Source: Apteryx mantelli (lineage: Eukaryota > Chordata > Aves > Apterygiformes > Apterygidae). Taken from it: 64,000 nucleotides of DNA. The notes under the pieces were generated by a model, which saw only the letters and a list, made by a program, of their open reading frames with translations, searched no databases and was not told where the DNA came from. Both the position numbers and the translations under genes were made by a program. Positions 61,001 through 64,000 of this stretch are shown here, piece after piece (position 1 is the first letter of the stretch; every line of letters begins with the position of its first letter). The stretch spans positions 377,001-441,000 of the forward strand of contig NC_090013.1 in assembly GCF_036417845.1 (NCBI RefSeq), given 5' to 3'.

Positions 61001-61275
61001 GCGGAGCGGGCGAGGCGGCGGCGGCGGCAGCGGCGGCAGCGGCACCGGGATCGGGATCGTCCCAGCCGGTGCACGGGGCCATGCGGAGCCCGGCGCCGGG
61101 CAGAGCCGCCGCGGCTCCCGCCGCCGCCACCGCGCAGCGCTAGGAGCGGAGCCGGGAGCCGGGAGCCGGGAGCGGAGCCGGGAGCCGGGAGCCGAGCGGA
61201 GCCGAGCCGCCGCCGCCGCCGCCCCCGCGCCCGCTGCTCCCGGCGCTCCCCGCTGCTCCCGGCGCTCCCGGCGGG
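58100..61275. other. PDE4A: PDE4A intron and promoter region of the classical long form
   Basis: From 58100 to about 58800 there is GC-rich unique sequence, then a 1.85-kb minisatellite, then from about 60690 a G-rich and CpG-rich stretch with GAGCGGAGCGGAGCGG near 60990. That stretch is the likely promoter and 5'UTR of the exon starting at 61276. No additional exon was recognised. Confidence 0.55.
58820..60670. repeat. 50-bp minisatellite (CTGGTGCTGGGGGTCTGTGC) in PDE4A
   Basis: Roughly 36 head-to-tail copies of a unit read CTGGTGCTGGGGGTCTGTGC AGCGCCGTGCACNGGGGG GACCCCAATT. Early copies start GGGTCTGTGCAG near 58867, 58918, 58967 and 59017, a step of about 50. Variation falls at a few sites (CGTGCAC/CGGGCAC, AATTCTGG/CATCCTGG). 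The long open frames across it are shadows. Confidence 0.95.
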
Positions 61276-61547
61276 ATGGAGCCGCCGTCGGGCTCCAGGA
61301 AGAGCCTGTCGCTGTCGCTGCCGGTGCCCCGCGAGGGCCCGGCCACGCTGAAGCCCCCGCAGCACCTCTGGCGCCAGCCGCGCACCCCCATCCGCATCCG
61401 GCACCGCGGCTACTCCGACACCGACCGGCACCCGCCGCGGCCCATGGAGCGGGCCGACGCCGTCGACACCGGCGACCGGCCCGGCCTCGGCCGCTCCCGC
61501 ATGTCCTGGCCCTCCTCCCTCCACGGCGCCCCGGGCGCCGGCAAGCG
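61276..61547 (+). CDS. PDE4A: PDE4A classical long-form first exon (PDE4A4/5 type)
   Basis: The ATG at 61276 opens 90 codons and two bases, with donor GCG/GTAGGT at 61548. The protein reads [20 protein letters not shown], then [36 protein letters not shown] and [17 protein letters not shown]. It follows the unique N-terminus of human PDE4A4 (rodent PDE4A5) almost throughout. PDE4A hydrolyses cAMP, and this segment directs binding to SH3-domain kinases and other partners. UCR1, UCR2 and the catalytic domain lie beyond the window. The exon ends in phase 2. Confidence 0.95.
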
Positions 61548-64000
61548 GTAGGTGCCGCGGCGCCCACGGGGGGGTCCAGGCGGGGCGGCCGGGGCCCGGT
61601 CCGGGGGGGCTCCTTGGGGCTGCCGGACCCCGACGGGGCGGCCGGGGGGGGGGTGCGACCCGGGCCGGGGGGGGGGGGTCCCGGGGCTGCCAGGTCCCGG
61701 CTCGGTGGGGGGCTCCTTGGGGCTGCAGGGCCTCAACGGGGCGGCCGGGGGGCTGCGTCCGGTCTGGGAGGGGTCCCCGGGGCCGCCGACCCTCGACGGG
61801 GCGGCTGCAGAGCTGCGTCCTGGTCTGGGGGGGTCCCGGGGCTGCCGGGTCCCGGCTCGGGAGAGGGTCCCCGGGTCACCAAACCCCGGCGGGGCGGCTG
61901 CAGGGCTGCGTCCTGGTCTGGGGGGGTCCCGGGGCTGCCGGGTCCCGGCTCGGGAGAGGGTCCCCGGGGCCGCCAAACCCCGGCGGGGCGGCCGCGGAGC
62001 TGCGTCCTGGCAGGGGGATGTCACCGAAATCGACGGGGGGGGCGGTTCCCGGGGGCCGCCAAGTCCCGACGGAGCGGCCGGGGGGCTGCGTCCCGGCGTG
62101 GTGAGGGCTCCCTGGCGCTGCTGGACCCCGACGGGGCGGCCGGGGGGGGGGCTGCGTCCCGGCACGGAGCGGGGGGGCTCCCCAGGGAGCAGGCGTCTGG
62201 CCCAGCCTCCCCCCGGGCCCCCGTCTCCGCTAACAGGCGCCGCGAGGCTCCGAGGGGCTTTTCCCACCTCGCCGGCTGCAGCGTCGGCCGGGGATGCTCC
62301 GGGCACGGGATCTCCTTGCATGCCGGCTGCAGCTCCCGGCTGCCCGTGCGGTGCCTGCACCTCCGGCTCAGCCAGCATGAGCTCTGGCTGCTCCAGAGGA
62401 ACGGGAGCCTCCCGCCCCAACGAGGTTTCCGGGAGCAGCCGGGCCGGCCAACGCAGCCTCCCTGCCGGCGCTCCGACGGGGCGGGCTGGTTCCCGCTCCG
62501 GGGGCGGGAGGCTCCGTTGGATCCCGGCCGCGTTCCCACCGTGGGGCCGGCCGCTGGGCCACGGCCTCGACGTGCGGGCGGGATCCCGGCCGTCGCCATC
62601 CGACGGGGCCGGCGCTCGGTGCCGGGAGCTGCCGGAGCACCCGTGTGCCGGCGCCGTGGCCGCTCCGCGCTCGCCGGTGGCGTTCCCAGGCACGCGAGCT
62701 GGGAGCGGGGACCGGGATCGGGCTCTCGGCAGACGCTCCGGGTGGGGGAACGCCGGCGGCGGCTCCGCAGCGTCCCCAAGCCCCGTCTGGGCACGCAGCT
62801 TGTGCCGGCAGCTGGCGGCTGGGGAAGTTCAGCCGAGCTTTTCCGGGGAGGAAAAGCGACTTGTGAATCGCTGCCTGGTGGCTCGTAGTAACACGGCGGG
62901 AGCGTGTGCGAGGCGCCGCGTCCTTCCGGCGGTGCGGAGGGGGAAGCGGCACCTCCGGCCCCGCCAGCCGGATAATTTATGCACACGGAGCGCAGCAGAT
63001 GGTCCGGGCTTGTTCTTCCCTCCTCTCCTCTCACCCGCCGCTGCCGAGGAGGGAGCGGATCCCGCCAGGCGCCGGGGCCGGGGCCGCTCCGGGACGGGTG
63101 GTCTGGCACCTCCGTGGGGCCGGGAGGATCCGGGGGATCCGCGCGGTGAAACATCCCGCCGCCTTAGCGAGCAGAGTGGGCTGCAGCGGCTCGACGGAGC
63201 CTCCGACGGGCGGGAATAGCTGCCGGCGGAGAGGCGGCTCCGGAGGGGAGCGGCATGCCACGGCTCGGATGCCCGGGTCCCCTCCGGTGGGGCTGCGCGG
63301 AGGCGTCGAGCATCCCGCCGGAGCGCCGCCACCGACTTCCCGCGCCGCTCCGGACCCGGCTGCTCCGCCCCTTTGCCACCCCGCTCCCGGCCATCCCGGC
63401 GCCGGGCTCGTTAGCAGCGCCAGGCTCGTTAGCGGCGCCGGCCGGGAAGCACCGGCGGGGACCGGCTCGGCGCTGTGCTTCCTTGTTGATCCCTGCTCTC
63501 GGCGGTTGGCTCGGGCGGGCGGGACGGGGGCACGGCGCGCTCCCGCTTCGCGGATCCGGCGCTGTTTACCCCCAACACGGCGCCGCCGAGCTCCGGCCGG
63601 GCTTTGCTCCGGGCAGACGTCGGGAAGGGAGGCGCCGCTCGCCGCGCCGGCACGGGGCGCCGGGAACGTCTGCGGCTTCGCCCTTCCCAGAGAGGCGCCC
63701 GGGCGCCCGGGGTCGAGCTTGTTCGCCTCGATCCAGGCGACGGGAATCCCGGCTCCGCGCCCGCCCGCCTGCCGGCAGGATCCAGCTGGGGCTCCCGGAG
63801 GCTTTTCCGCTGGCTCCCGCCCCCGCGCGGGCCAGGCCCCGGCGAGTCGCCGCGTTAAGAGGCTGCCGCGGCCTCCCGGCCCTTTCCCAAATTAATTCCT
63901 TCTGCTTAATCCGTTTCCTTTTAGGAAACAACAGCAACAAAACAAAAATGGAACAGCCGCGGGTCTCCGGCCGCTCCGCGGGCTGGCGGCGGTGCCGTCC
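61548..64000. other. PDE4A: PDE4A intron downstream of the long-form exon
   Basis: From about 61600 to 62170 lies a degenerate G-rich repeat of GGGGCTGCCGGGTCCCGGCT and CCCCGACGGGGCGGCCGGGG units. From 62170 to 64000 the sequence is GC-rich without a supported exon. A CTTTTAG at about 63934 resembles an acceptor but leads into A-rich sequence with no recognisable PDE4A coding. Confidence 0.5.

Noticed and set aside
61552-63219. A 555-codon plus-strand frame after the PDE4A long exon
   Set aside because: It begins in a G-rich repeat within the intron, has no PDE4A similarity, and the donor at 61548 clearly ends the exon.

Overview
The window looks like a gene-dense, extremely GC-rich stretch of a vertebrate nuclear genome, most probably a bird microchromosome or another sauropsid. 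Multi-exon genes with GT/AG splice sites encode proteins that read as clear orthologues of human ICAM, ZGLP1, FDX2, RAVER1, TYK2, CDC37 and PDE4A. Introns are short, and both introns and spacers are packed with G- and C-rich minisatellites. Order and orientation match human 19p13.2: ICAM (+), ZGLP1 (-), FDX2 (-), RAVER1 (-), TYK2 (-), CDC37 (-), PDE4A (+). The main difference is that no ICAM3 lies between RAVER1 and TYK2. Species was not determined. || Layout. 1-886: last two exons of an ICAM-family adhesion receptor. 887-3024: spacer with two minisatellites. 3025-6234: ZGLP1 (GATA-like finger), five exons reconstructed. 6857-10004: FDX2 (mitochondrial ferredoxin), four coding exons, with introns 2 and 3 almost entirely minisatellite. 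10005-10100: FDX2 promoter made of two tandemly doubled motifs. About 10740-23282: RAVER1, 15 coding exons including a 29-codon cassette exon. 23350-24110: CCAAT-box array, then a minisatellite. 24196 to about 45309: TYK2, 23 coding exons and a putative noncoding first exon. 45536-45790: spacer with nine CAGCTG boxes. 46742-52914: CDC37, eight exons. 52915-57032: divergent CDC37/PDE4A spacer with several minisatellites. 57033-61547: three 5' coding exons of PDE4A serving two alternative N-termini. The common PDE4A exons lie beyond the window. || All splice phases were checked by hand and close. Predicted lengths are about 289 aa (ZGLP1), 178 aa (FDX2), 768 aa (RAVER1 with cassette), 1186 aa (TYK2) and 379 aa (CDC37). 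These genes do not form one pathway; they are a conserved neighbourhood. TYK2 (cytokine signalling) and CDC37 (the HSP90 co-chaperone for kinases) are adjacent and functionally compatible. || Most notable: (1) a PDE4B1-type N-terminus encoded by two exons upstream of the classical PDE4A long-form exon; (2) a 340-bp inverted duplication, about 97% identical and free of indels, between the RAVER1 3' flank and TYK2 intron 1; (3) AME in place of the kinase APE motif in TYK2 JH1; (4) regular arrays of promoter motifs. I recognised no tRNA, rRNA, CRISPR array, transposon or viral element.
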